From positions 1-10,022 of the forward strand of contig CALOEW010000008.1 of NCBI GenBank assembly GCA_942492445.1: a DNA stretch of 10,022 nt, given 5' to 3'. The DNA is from NORP240 sp942492445. Lineage in GTDB: Bacteria; Pseudomonadota; Gammaproteobacteria; Pseudomonadales; Pseudohongiellaceae. Within the stretch, counting starts at the first letter, position 1. Each line of letters opens with the position of its first letter. Below the pieces are notes generated by a model. That model did not search any database, had not been told where the DNA came from, and worked only from the letters and a program-made list of their open reading frames with translations. This document shows, piece after piece, positions 1 to 6,745 of this stretch. A program made the position numbers and the translations under genes.

Positions 1-220
1 AGATGGCGGCCTGCCTGCCGGAGCCGGCAGGTGCAGGCGAAAACCGCCCCGCTTCCACCACCTGGGCCAGAGTCACCCGGGCATTGGTCAGTTCCAGCCC
101 GGCCAGGTCAGCACACACCTGGGCACTGCGTTCGGCAGCCAGTGAAACGCTGCTTGCCACACACAGGAATCCCAGAAGTGACAGTCGGGTATTGAATCCG
201 TCGTTAATCGTTTTTTTCAT
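1..220 (-). CDS. Tannase/feruloyl esterase family protein, N-terminal part (cut by window edge)
   Basis: The first 73 codons of an exported protein; the rest lies outside the window. The ATG at 218-220 is the first possible start, because an in-frame TGA lies three codons upstream. Residues 1-28 form a Sec signal peptide: basic start MKKT, hydrophobic core around residues 13-27, and an A-type cleavage site near SLA/AE. The mature N-terminus has Cys36, then a short hydrophobic strand containing LTNARVTLAQVVEAGRF (44-60). This Cys-x2-Leu, 'N-x-x-V-T-x-A', 'V-x-x-G-x-F' pattern is how tannase and feruloyl esterase family members begin; the early Cys normally forms a disulfide in that family. The catalytic motifs are not in the window, so activity cannot be confirmed. 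It starts 50 bp after the stop of the 271-1260 gene on the same strand and is probably cotranscribed with it. No strong ribosome-binding site is visible. A second, complete family member lies at 6746-8380 on the other strand. Confidence 0.72.
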   Translation of the reverse strand, partial: MKKTINDGFNTRLSLLGFLCVASSVSLAAERSAQVCADLAGLELTNARVTLAQVVEAGRFSPAPAGSGRQAAI

Positions 221-270
221 ATCGGTTCATAGCCGCAGGTCAGTTCAAATCGCTGGCTGAAGGAGGCAGG

Positions 271-1260
271 TCACCTGGTTTTAGAGGACTCCATTTCCTG
301 TTTTTCCAGGTTACGGGCGATCCTCAGAATATTTCGCAGGCCGTAATTGCCTTCGTGACAGGCATATTCGTAAACCGGCTGATCGGTTCTGGTCATAGGC
401 AGGGAAATAGACCAGGGCCTTTCCCAGGTCAGCGGGTCTTCGACGGTGAATTCATACAGAAGGATCCCGTCATCAAGCCGGGTAAACCGCTCAGTCAAAC
501 GCAGGTTCTCACTCGACCCCCTGAAATTGGCTTTTTCTGAGAAATTGGTCGATTCAATTACCAGGGTTTCGCCATCCCAGTGACCTCGCGGATCGCCATG
601 CCACTGCCTGACGTTGGCCGGCAGATGGGGCCGCCCATCGAGGGGAACAATACGGACATCGTGCACCATCTCGGTCAGGATCATGACTGTATCGGGTGTC
701 TGCACGATCTGAATATTGTTATTGTAGGCTTGGGGCAGCATGCCGCCGGGAACTCCCCAGGTTATACACCTTTCGTTCAAGGTCCGGTCTGTCCAGCTGT
801 CAGCGGGGCCGCGCCCTTCCCGTGCGCGAGCCCTGGCGTCCATCCTCTCCCTGCCGGCCGCAGACAGGTCGGGAATCCTTCCGTCAGGCGGATCGACAAC
901 CAGCGATGTTTGCCCGGTTGGAACGACTGTCGTGCCGTAGTCCAGGTCAGTCGGATCGTGCACTGTAATTACCTCGCGCCCGGAATCCAGTGGACGACCA
1001 TCGGTTCGCTCGGCACTCTGCCGTTCGTATGCTCGAATTTCCTCAGGAGTCAGGAAGGCTTTATCGGCAAACCGTTGCGGGCGCTGCAGCGGCGTGATGG
1101 TACGCCGGTCCCACACTCCCTGAATATCCGGATGGCCCCAGGCTGTCAGTTCGGCTCCGAAATCATTTCCGTCAAGCGTCAACTGTTGCCCGTATCCGAG
1201 AACCGGCAACAGGGAAAGACAAAAAAAACCGGTAATTGCCCGGGTTGCGCGTTGCTTCAT
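271..1260 (-). CDS. Secreted protein of unknown function (329 aa), linked to a tannase-family gene
   Basis: A complete exported protein whose function I do not recognise. A signal peptide spans about residues 1-24 (core ITGFFCLSLLPVLGYG, cleavage probably before QQ); there is no later membrane segment. Recognisable blocks are HPDIQGVWDRRTITPLQRP (43-61), LTPEEIRAYER (70-80), SLVVDPPDGRIPDLS (119-133), ERCITWGVPGGMLPQAYNNN (163-182), WHGDPRGHWDGETLVIESTN (220-239) and a C-terminal YEYACHEGNYGLRNIL (297-312). From memory, this block pattern belongs to a family of uncharacterised secreted proteins common in Acidobacteria, Gemmatimonadota and marine Gammaproteobacteria. Cys165 and Cys301 could pair as a disulfide. 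I see no heme motif or hydrolase triad; the many aromatic and glycine turns suggest a beta-rich fold. A GGAGG lies 10 nt before the ATG (plus-strand 1271-1275). A 22-bp hairpin repeat sits just upstream at 1284-1335, in the 5' leader or promoter. The gene is first of an apparent two-gene unit with the tannase-family gene at 1-220, suggesting a shared role in ester or aromatic metabolism (inference). Confidence 0.88.
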   Translation of the reverse strand: MKQRATRAITGFFCLSLLPVLGYGQQLTLDGNDFGAELTAWGHPDIQGVWDRRTITPLQRPQRFADKAFLTPEEIRAYERQSAERTDGRPLDSGREVITVHDPTDLDYGTTVVPTGQTSLVVDPPDGRIPDLSAAGRERMDARARAREGRGPADSWTDRTLNERCITWGVPGGMLPQAYNNNIQIVQTPDTVMILTEMVHDVRIVPLDGRPHLPANVRQWHGDPRGHWDGETLVIESTNFSEKANFRGSSENLRLTERFTRLDDGILLYEFTVEDPLTWERPWSISLPMTRTDQPVYEYACHEGNYGLRNILRIARNLEKQEMESSKTR

Positions 1261-1283
1261 CTTTTCCAGGCCTCCGCCTTCTG

Positions 1284-1335
1284 GGAACCTCTGACTGATT
1301 ACCGCGATGCTCTGCGGTAATCAGTCAGAGGTTCC
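1284..1335. repeat. 52-bp perfect palindromic repeat, copy 1
   Basis: The left arm (1284-1305) and right arm (1314-1335) are exact reverse complements over 22 nt and enclose the 8-nt loop GATGCTCT. The outer ends read GGAACCTCTG and CAGAGGTTCC. A related copy lies at 1691-1743. Aligned by eye, the two match at 42 of 53 columns, including the outer 10 nt at both ends and most of the loop. It lies 23 bp upstream of the minus-strand start at 1260, so it may fall in that gene's 5' leader. No T-tract follows in the orientation needed to end a known gene, so a plain terminator role is unlikely. It resembles REP-like elements or very short MITEs; no clear target-site duplication flanks it. Confidence 0.9.
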
Positions 1336-1690
1336 TTTGTATTCTTATTGCTCAACGTTAATCCTGTTATCGCAGTTTGTAAACCCCATCCGCACCGTTC
1401 GGTGGTTTCGTGCACAGAGCCCATGCACAGCATCAACCCATTGATTTTATTAAAGGCCCGGTACGCCGGGTGGCTCCAGTCAAGGTGAAAGCGGGTAACA
1501 CCCTCAGCCGGGTACCGGGTTCCTGTCGCTCCGTTGCAGATGCAAAGCGGAGCAATCCTGCTGCTATTGGCCGGGCAATCGTCCCCGGACAGGTACCGGC
1601 CTGCAGGCTCGACAAGTCATCACTGCGGAGCTACCCTTTACTGCCTCTCAACACTATCCTGGGGAAAGCGTCTCCCACACTGATAATAAA
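1336..1690. other. Intergenic DNA between the two palindromic repeats; no gene recognised
   Basis: These 355 bp lie between divergent genes and are bracketed exactly by the two palindromic repeats. Open frames crossing the stretch (for example plus-strand from 1410) show no recognisable protein, run into the PQQ dehydrogenase gene in the wrong frame and are judged spurious. Visible structure is limited to an 8-bp inverted repeat, CCCGGTAC at 1457-1464 and GTACCGGG at 1512-1519, 47 nt apart. A GATAAT hexamer at 1682-1687 could be a -10 box for the gene at 1774, but no matching -35 is seen. The stretch must contain promoters for one or both divergent genes, or be remnant DNA between repeat copies. 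Confidence 0.5.
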
Positions 1691-1743
1691 GGAACCTCTG
1701 CTTAATGACCCTGATACTCTGGCGGAAATTAATCAGAGGTTCC
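1691..1743. repeat. 53-bp imperfect palindromic repeat, copy 2
   Basis: Second copy of the element at 1284-1335. The outer 10 nt at each end (GGAACCTCTG at 1691-1700, CAGAGGTTCC at 1734-1743) are complementary. Pairing continues inward after one mismatch (C opposite T) through TTAAT/ATTAA, then weakens. The loop region GATACTCT differs by one base from the GATGCTCT of copy 1. It ends 30 bp before the start codon of the PQQ dehydrogenase gene, so it probably lies in that gene's leader or overlaps its promoter. Compared with copy 1 it looks older or less constrained, since its arms carry uncompensated mismatches. It is flanked by A-rich sequence on both sides (TAAA before, AAAAAA after), from which no convincing target duplication can be defined. 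Confidence 0.85.
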
Positions 1744-1773
1744 AAAAAATGAATTCAAACAGGGACTCTTCAT

Positions 1774-3882
1774 ATGAACAGAAACACTGTACACCGCCTG
1801 GCCGTTGCGGGATTTATTACACTCCTGGTAACGGCCTGCCAGCAGGAATCCGCCCCCCTGGATTCAGGGTCGACGGCCTCTTTCGCGTCCCAGGCGCAAG
1901 GCGGCGCAACCGCCTACGCGCAACATTGTGCGACCTGTCATGGTGCAGACCTGCAGGGCACTGCCCTGGGGCCCATGCTCAGCGGAACCGGATTTCTGAT
2001 ACGCTGGGGTCAACAATCCCCGGCGGATTTTTACAATAATATCCGCGCCAATATGCCTCCGGGCGGCAACCAGGCCATCACTGACTCCGACTACCTGAGC
2101 ATTGTCGCCCACATCATGTCAAGTAATGGCGTTCCCGATTCCAATCCGTTGCTGACCACTGATGCCACTTACGCCCTGGCAAGCAATATTCCGGCAGCGG
2201 GAAACCTGGTGCAAACCGTGCAACGTAACGATGCGCCAACCGGTGTAATCGAACCCGGGGCCGTGGCAAATTTCACACCCATAAGCGATGAAATGCTGGC
2301 CGACCCCGACCCTGCTGACTGGCCCATGATTCGACGTAATTACCAGGCATGGAGCTACAGCCCGCTTGACCAGATAAACACCGACAACGTGGCCGGGCTG
2401 CAACTCGAGTGGGTCTGGAATATGCACGAGGGGGATTCCGAGCCGTCTCCGCTGGTTTACGATGGCATCATCTACCTGATCAATCCGAGCAATATCATCC
2501 AGGCACTCGACGGTCGCACCGGTGAACTGATCTGGGAGCACCATGCCGGACCCTTAGACAGCCGTGACATGCGAAATATCGCCATCTACGACGATAAAAT
2601 TATCCATGCCACCACCGACGCAAGGCTGCTGGCGCTTGATGCACGCTCCGGCGAACCCGTCTGGGAAACGCGGATTGCCGACAGCGGTCAGGGTTTCGAA
2701 AATTCCAGCGGACCCATTGTCGCCGACGGCAAGGTCATACAGGGGCTGGCAGGCTGCTCGCGCTACATCGAGGATCCCTGCTTTATCAGCGCCCACGATG
2801 CCAACACCGGGGAACTGCTATGGCGTTTCAATACCATCGCAGAATCCGGTGAGCCGGGAGGTGACACCTGGGGCGACATCGACAACCTGTTCCGCGCGGG
2901 AGGCGAAACCTGGATCACCGGCAGTTATGACCCGGAGGCCAGGATCACGTACTGGGGCACAGCACAGCAGAAGCCCTGGATGCCCGTCAGTCGAGGCCTG
3001 TCCATACATGACAGCGGGCTCTATTCCAATTCAACGGTTGCCCTGGATGTGGATACCGGTGAACTGGAATGGTATTTCCAGCATGTTCCAGCCGAGGCGC
3101 TGGACCTAGACGAGGTATTCGAGCGAGTCATCGTCGATCGGGGTGACGACAAGCTGGTATTCTCCATCGGAAAACACGGCATTCTCTGGAAGCATAACAG
3201 GCAGACGGGCCAATTCATCAGCCACCTGGAAACCGTGTTCCAGAATGCCTTCACCGATATTGACCCGGTCACCGGCGCGGTGACCTACCGTGATGACATT
3301 GCCAATGCCCAGCTGGATCAATGGATCAGCGTTTGCCCGAGCACCGCCGGTGGCAAGGACTGGCATTCGATGACCTATCACGAACCATCCGCCTCCCTGA
3401 TCATCCCACTCAGCCAAAGCTGCCTGGAAATCGCGGCGAGGGAGGTACCACTGGTCTATGGTGCCGGTGGGACTGCAGCGAACAGACGCTGGTTTGAAAT
3501 GCCCGGTTCCGACGGCAACCTGGGCAAACTCGCGGCCTATAATGTCGATGAAATGCGGGAGATATGGAGTTACGAACAGCGGGCAGCCTTTCTCACCGGA
3601 ACCATATCCACAGCCGGTGACCTGGTTTTTGTGGGAGACCTGGACCGTTATTTTCGTGCCTTTGATGCCAGAACCGGTGACATACTGTGGGAAAAACGCC
3701 TGGGCACCTCGGTACAGGGCCACCCCGTGACGTTTGCGATCAATGGCAAGCAATACGTTGCTGTAACAACCGGTATCGGAGCCCGCGGTGTCAGCCCGCG
3801 AACCGTACCACGAGTCGTGGCTCCCGATATCCGACATCCGGCTACCGGTAATGCGCTTTATGTATTCAGTTTACCGGACTGA
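1774..3882 (+). CDS. Lipoprotein quinohemoprotein dehydrogenase: N-terminal cytochrome c plus PQQ beta-propeller
   Basis: Probably oxidises an alcohol or aldehyde with pyrroloquinoline quinone (PQQ) and passes electrons to its own heme c. The start is supported by AGGGA 8 nt upstream. A signal with lipobox VTAC (Cys22) predicts a lipid-anchored periplasmic protein. The cytochrome c domain (about 42-120) has heme motif CATCH (52-56) and probable axial Met94 in NMPPGG. The propeller (about 180-702) has repeated 'D-x-x-TG-x-x-x-W' blades such as ALDGRTGELIWE, AHDANTGELLWRF and AFDARTGDILWE, plus a C-terminal GTSVQGHP...KQYVAVTTG. By-eye alignment with methanol dehydrogenase puts the PQQ-stacking Trp at W380, the PQQ-contacting basic residue at K467 and the catalytic Asp at D444, followed by D446 (DLD), as in lanthanide enzymes. 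Departures from the classic pattern: the Asn metal ligand is Gln398, the GAE Glu is replaced at Cys328-Ser329, and no vicinal Cys-Cys is seen. The heme domain is N-terminal, whereas well-known quinohemoprotein ADHs carry it at the C-terminus. Substrate unknown. Confidence 0.92.
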   Translation: MNRNTVHRLAVAGFITLLVTACQQESAPLDSGSTASFASQAQGGATAYAQHCATCHGADLQGTALGPMLSGTGFLIRWGQQSPADFYNNIRANMPPGGNQAITDSDYLSIVAHIMSSNGVPDSNPLLTTDATYALASNIPAAGNLVQTVQRNDAPTGVIEPGAVANFTPISDEMLADPDPADWPMIRRNYQAWSYSPLDQINTDNVAGLQLEWVWNMHEGDSEPSPLVYDGIIYLINPSNIIQALDGRTGELIWEHHAGPLDSRDMRNIAIYDDKIIHATTDARLLALDARSGEPVWETRIADSGQGFENSSGPIVADGKVIQGLAGCSRYIEDPCFISAHDANTGELLWRFNTIAESGEPGGDTWGDIDNLFRAGGETWITGSYDPEARITYWGTAQQKPWMPVSRGLSIHDSGLYSNSTVALDVDTGELEWYFQHVPAEALDLDEVFERVIVDRGDDKLVFSIGKHGILWKHNRQTGQFISHLETVFQNAFTDIDPVTGAVTYRDDIANAQLDQWISVCPSTAGGKDWHSMTYHEPSASLIIPLSQSCLEIAAREVPLVYGAGGTAANRRWFEMPGSDGNLGKLAAYNVDEMREIWSYEQRAAFLTGTISTAGDLVFVGDLDRYFRAFDARTGDILWEKRLGTSVQGHPVTFAINGKQYVAVTTGIGARGVSPRTVPRVVAPDIRHPATGNALYVFSLPD

Positions 3883-4018
3883 TTGTTGAACCCAGCAGCG
3901 TCGCCCGTTGCCGCTTTGTGAGCAACATTGCAGTGGGCCCCGGCTTCGCCGATAACTCGTGTTTTTTATAAATCGATAGAGTAGTGTCGGTATGGAAGGA
4001 TAACGATAAAAAATACCC

Positions 4019-4603
4019 ATGTCTGATACTTTTTTTAACTATGCATGGCTTGTCCTGTTCATAATAATCTGCATCGTCCGCAAGGTTTATGAATACAGGT
4101 CCGGCCGACGCGCTACGCTAGTGGGTTCACCCTTAGTCGAATCTGCCTTAATGATTCTGTGGGGAATAGCTGCTGGAATTACACCATTAATCTACCTGTT
4201 CAGCAGCTGGCTGGATTTTGCCGATCTGCCTGTCGAGCTGCCTGACGTAGTCCGTTTGATCGGTATCCTTGTGTTCGTGTTCTCCATCTGGTTACTGCAC
4301 AGGTCTCACGTTGATCTCGGCACGATGTGGTCAACTTCTGCCGAACCGGCTGCAGACCACGAACTGATTATGACAGGGGTGTACAAACGCGTGCGCCACC
4401 CCATGTACGCCGCGCATATTTCCTGGGGTATAGCCCAGGCTCTACTTTTCCCTAACATCCTGGCCGGACCGCTTGCGCTGCTGCTGATCCTGGTGCTGCT
4501 TGTGTTACGGGTCCCAAGAGAGGAAAAGGCGATGCTAAGGATTTATGACGGGGAGTACCGCCGCTACATGGAAGCTACCAATCGAATCGTACCCAGGCTC
4601 TGA
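4019..4603 (+). CDS. Membrane methyltransferase of the isoprenylcysteine carboxyl methyltransferase (ICMT/PEMT-like) family
   Basis: A 194-residue integral inner-membrane protein with hydrophobic segments at about 7-23, 43-64, 77-94 and 133-164. The C-terminal half carries the family's SAM-binding signature: TGVYKRVRHPMY (119-130), followed after the last membrane segment by EEKAMLRIYDGEYRRYMEAT (168-187) and ending NRIVP. This is the RHPxY...EE...Y-x-x-Y layout of isoprenylcysteine carboxyl methyltransferases and related phospholipid and small-molecule methyltransferases. Bacterial members methylate varied lipid-like or small acceptors; the acceptor here cannot be inferred. Length is normal for the family. 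The start is the only sensible one, because the frame upstream has no better ATG; the nearest purine-rich tract (GGAAGGA, 3994-4000) is 18 nt away, so translation may be weak. It follows the PQQ dehydrogenase by 136 bp on the same strand and converges on deaD, with 59 bp between stops. An operon link with the dehydrogenase is possible but not shown. Confidence 0.85.
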   Translation: MSDTFFNYAWLVLFIIICIVRKVYEYRSGRRATLVGSPLVESALMILWGIAAGITPLIYLFSSWLDFADLPVELPDVVRLIGILVFVFSIWLLHRSHVDLGTMWSTSAEPAADHELIMTGVYKRVRHPMYAAHISWGIAQALLFPNILAGPLALLLILVLLVLRVPREEKAMLRIYDGEYRRYMEATNRIVPRL

Positions 4604-4662
4604 CGTAACGTGGAGCATAAACCCGTGCGTTTCAGAATCGATCAGTGAACTGGAACAGGACG

Positions 4663-6528
4663 TTACACTGAGGGGTTTTGGCGCTTGCCGATCTGCTTCC
4701 GGTGCTTGGCTCTATTCTTCTTGGCCAGCTTTTTGTGAGTCCCGGCCTTACCGCCCGCCTTGAGTTTCGGTTTGCGCTTGACGGGCCGGTCGCCAGCATC
4801 GGGCCTGCGGGTGCCAGGTGCGGATACTCCGCTCTCAGGCCTGAAACGCGAAATATTGAGAGCCTTGCCACTGACCCAGGTATTCTTTAACTGCTTGAAA
4901 ATATCATCCGGCATGCCGGCAGGCAGATCCACCGTACTGTGGTCGTCAAAGATCGTTATACGACCGATGTCACTGCTATCCAGACCGGCCTCGTTGGCGA
5001 TCGCGCCGACGATATTGCCCGGCATGACATTATTGTTGTGGCCAACCTCGATGCGAAACCGCTCCATACCTTCCGGCAGGGGAGTTTTGCGGGGCGGCCG
5101 TCGCTCCCGGCTGCCGGCCGGTCGTTCAGGGTGGGAATCCTGTTCTTTCCTCTCCCAGGACTTGTCCACCCCGGGCGTGGATTTGTATTGCAACAGCAGA
5201 GGGACATCCCCCTGGACCAGCCGCGCAAGTGCAGCCGCTATCTCGATGGCAGGCACATTGTGTTCAATACGGTACTGATCGACCAACTGGTGAAACATCT
5301 CCAGCTCTCCTGCCGCCAGCGTATCGGTAATCGACTGCTTGAACTGTGCTATACGCTTATCGTTTATCACTTCAGTTGACGGCAGCTCCATCAACTCGAT
5401 CGCGGTGCCCGTGGCACGCTCGATGGCAGCGAACAGTCGGCGCTCGCGGGGGGCGACGAAGAGAATTGCATCACCCCGGCGTCCTGCACGACCGGTACGA
5501 CCGATCCGGTGTATATAGGCTTCCGCGTCGTAGGGAATATCGTAGTTGATCACGTGGCTGATGCGGTCCACGTCGAGCCCCCGTGCCGCAACGTCGGTCG
5601 CAACCAGGATGTCGAGCTTACCTTTCTTCAGCTGATCGATGGTGCGTTCACGCTGGGCCTGGGGTATATCCCCATTCAGCGGAACGGCGGCGAAACCCCG
5701 CGCTGACAATTTCTCCGCCAGCTCGACCGTGACGACTCGGGTACGAACGAATACGATCATGGCGTCAAAGGTTTCGGCTTCCAGGATGCGGGTCAATGCA
5801 TCCAGCTTGTGCATACCACTTACCGGCCACACACGCTGGCGAATCAAATCGGCGGTCGCTTTCTTGACCTTGATGGTAACCTGTTCCGGATTGTTCAGAT
5901 GACGACTGGCGATGCGTCGAATTTCGGCCGGCATGGTTGCTGAAAAAAGGGCGACCTGACGCGTTGGCGGTGTTTGTTCCAGAATCCACTCGACGTCATC
6001 GATGAAGCCCATGCGCAGCATCTCGTCGGCTTCATCCAACACCAGGGTGGACAACCGGTTGAGCTTCAAGGTGCCCCGGCGCATGTGATCCATTACCCGC
6101 CCCGGGGTACCGACCACCACGTGCACGCCGCGCTTCAGGGCGCGAATCTGACCGCTATAGTCCTGCCCCCCGTAAACAGGCAGTACGTGAAAACCCGGCA
6201 GGTGATGGGCGTAGGTCTGAAACGCCTCGGCCACCTGGATCGCCAGTTCCCGGGTCGGTGCCAGCACCAGCACCTGCGGCTCGTGCTGCGTCAGATCCAG
6301 CCTGGACAGGGTCGGCAGGGCAAACGCAGCCGTCTTTCCGGTGCCGGTCTGGGCCTGGCCCAGCACATCCCTGCCGGCCAGCAGCAAGGGTATGGTCTGG
6401 GACTGGATCGGGGACGGGGTCTCATAACCTACATCCTGCAAGGCCCGCAGAACAGGAGCCGTCAGCAGTAGCTGGTCGAAAGAAGTTACCGGATCTGTGG
6501 TCACGTGAAGCTTTTCGCTGTGGGACAT
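4663..6528 (-). CDS. deaD: DEAD-box ATP-dependent RNA helicase DeaD/CsdA
   Basis: A 621-residue cytoplasmic RNA helicase, close in length to E. coli CsdA (629), which unwinds RNA during ribosome assembly, mRNA decay and cold adaptation. All core motifs are present in order: Q motif GYETPSPIQSQ (34-44), Walker A AQTGTGKT (59-66), PTREL (91-95), TPGR (141-144), DEAD (165-168), SAT (196-198), RGLD (316-319) and HRIGRTGR (340-347). A charged linker (about 450-485) leads to the DbpA-type RNA-binding domain, with RFRIEVGHNNNVMPGNIVGA (490-509) and DDHSTVDLPAGMP (528-540). A Lys-rich tail (583-615) should bind RNA non-specifically. The frame stays open for 91 more codons upstream, as far as an ATG at 6799-6801. 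I chose the ATG at 6526-6528 because homology begins just after it (TSFDQLLL), the upstream residues look random, and the longer form would overlap the divergent esterase gene. No strong ribosome-binding site is visible. The gene seems monocistronic, converging on the methyltransferase gene. E. coli csdA is cold-inducible; no such signal could be verified here. Confidence 0.95.
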   Translation of the reverse strand: MSHSEKLHVTTDPVTSFDQLLLTAPVLRALQDVGYETPSPIQSQTIPLLLAGRDVLGQAQTGTGKTAAFALPTLSRLDLTQHEPQVLVLAPTRELAIQVAEAFQTYAHHLPGFHVLPVYGGQDYSGQIRALKRGVHVVVGTPGRVMDHMRRGTLKLNRLSTLVLDEADEMLRMGFIDDVEWILEQTPPTRQVALFSATMPAEIRRIASRHLNNPEQVTIKVKKATADLIRQRVWPVSGMHKLDALTRILEAETFDAMIVFVRTRVVTVELAEKLSARGFAAVPLNGDIPQAQRERTIDQLKKGKLDILVATDVAARGLDVDRISHVINYDIPYDAEAYIHRIGRTGRAGRRGDAILFVAPRERRLFAAIERATGTAIELMELPSTEVINDKRIAQFKQSITDTLAAGELEMFHQLVDQYRIEHNVPAIEIAAALARLVQGDVPLLLQYKSTPGVDKSWERKEQDSHPERPAGSRERRPPRKTPLPEGMERFRIEVGHNNNVMPGNIVGAIANEAGLDSSDIGRITIFDDHSTVDLPAGMPDDIFKQLKNTWVSGKALNISRFRPESGVSAPGTRRPDAGDRPVKRKPKLKAGGKAGTHKKLAKKNRAKHRKQIGKRQNPSV

Positions 6529-6745
6529 TGCAAGGATTGTGGCCGATTCCTGCCGGGTAAGAACGAGGGGGCGGATGGTATCACGAATCAATCCCCGGCT
6601 GCTTGTGTATCCCTTTACGGTCAGGGCATTGTCGTCCACATTGGCTTTCGCCACACGCATCCCCCATCGTTGACACGAACCTGGACATTGTCCCGCTGCG
6701 GAGATACCGTTTACTTCTCTTTTTCCGGACCGGAGCCGCATTGCT
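6529..6745. promoter_or_regulatory. Divergent intergenic region between deaD and the tannase-family gene
   Basis: These 217 bp must hold the start signals for both divergent genes. On the plus strand there is a perfect TTGACA at 6670-6675, but no acceptable -10 hexamer lies 16-18 bp downstream, so it is not called as a promoter. GGAG at 6732-6735, 10 nt before the ATG at 6746, is a plausible ribosome-binding site for the esterase. On the minus strand the deaD frame remains open through this DNA; that appears to be chance in GC-rich sequence. No operator-like palindrome was seen. Confidence 0.4.

Noticed and set aside
1284..1335. The perfect palindrome as an intrinsic terminator
   Set aside because: It lies between two divergent gene starts, so no annotated gene reads into it toward an end, and neither flank has a proper T-tract.
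1410..2039. Long plus-strand open frame of 209 codons upstream of and overlapping the PQQ dehydrogenase start
   Set aside because: It overlaps the signal peptide and heme domain of a well-supported gene in another frame, has no recognisable domain, and its sequence looks like translated non-coding DNA.
3941..3967. Possible terminator after the PQQ dehydrogenase: CGGC-TTC-GCCG hairpin and a run of six T
   Set aside because: The stem is only 4 bp and the T-run starts 10 nt after it, so it does not fit an intrinsic terminator.
4605..4666. Inverted pair GTAACGT / ACGTTAC between the convergent methyltransferase and deaD stops
   Set aside because: Seven base pairs with a 48-nt loop and no T-tract; easily due to chance and not a credible bidirectional terminator.
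6670..6675. Perfect TTGACA hexamer upstream of the tannase-family gene
   Set aside because: No acceptable -10 hexamer lies at a 16-18 bp spacing; a lone hexamer is not enough to call a promoter.
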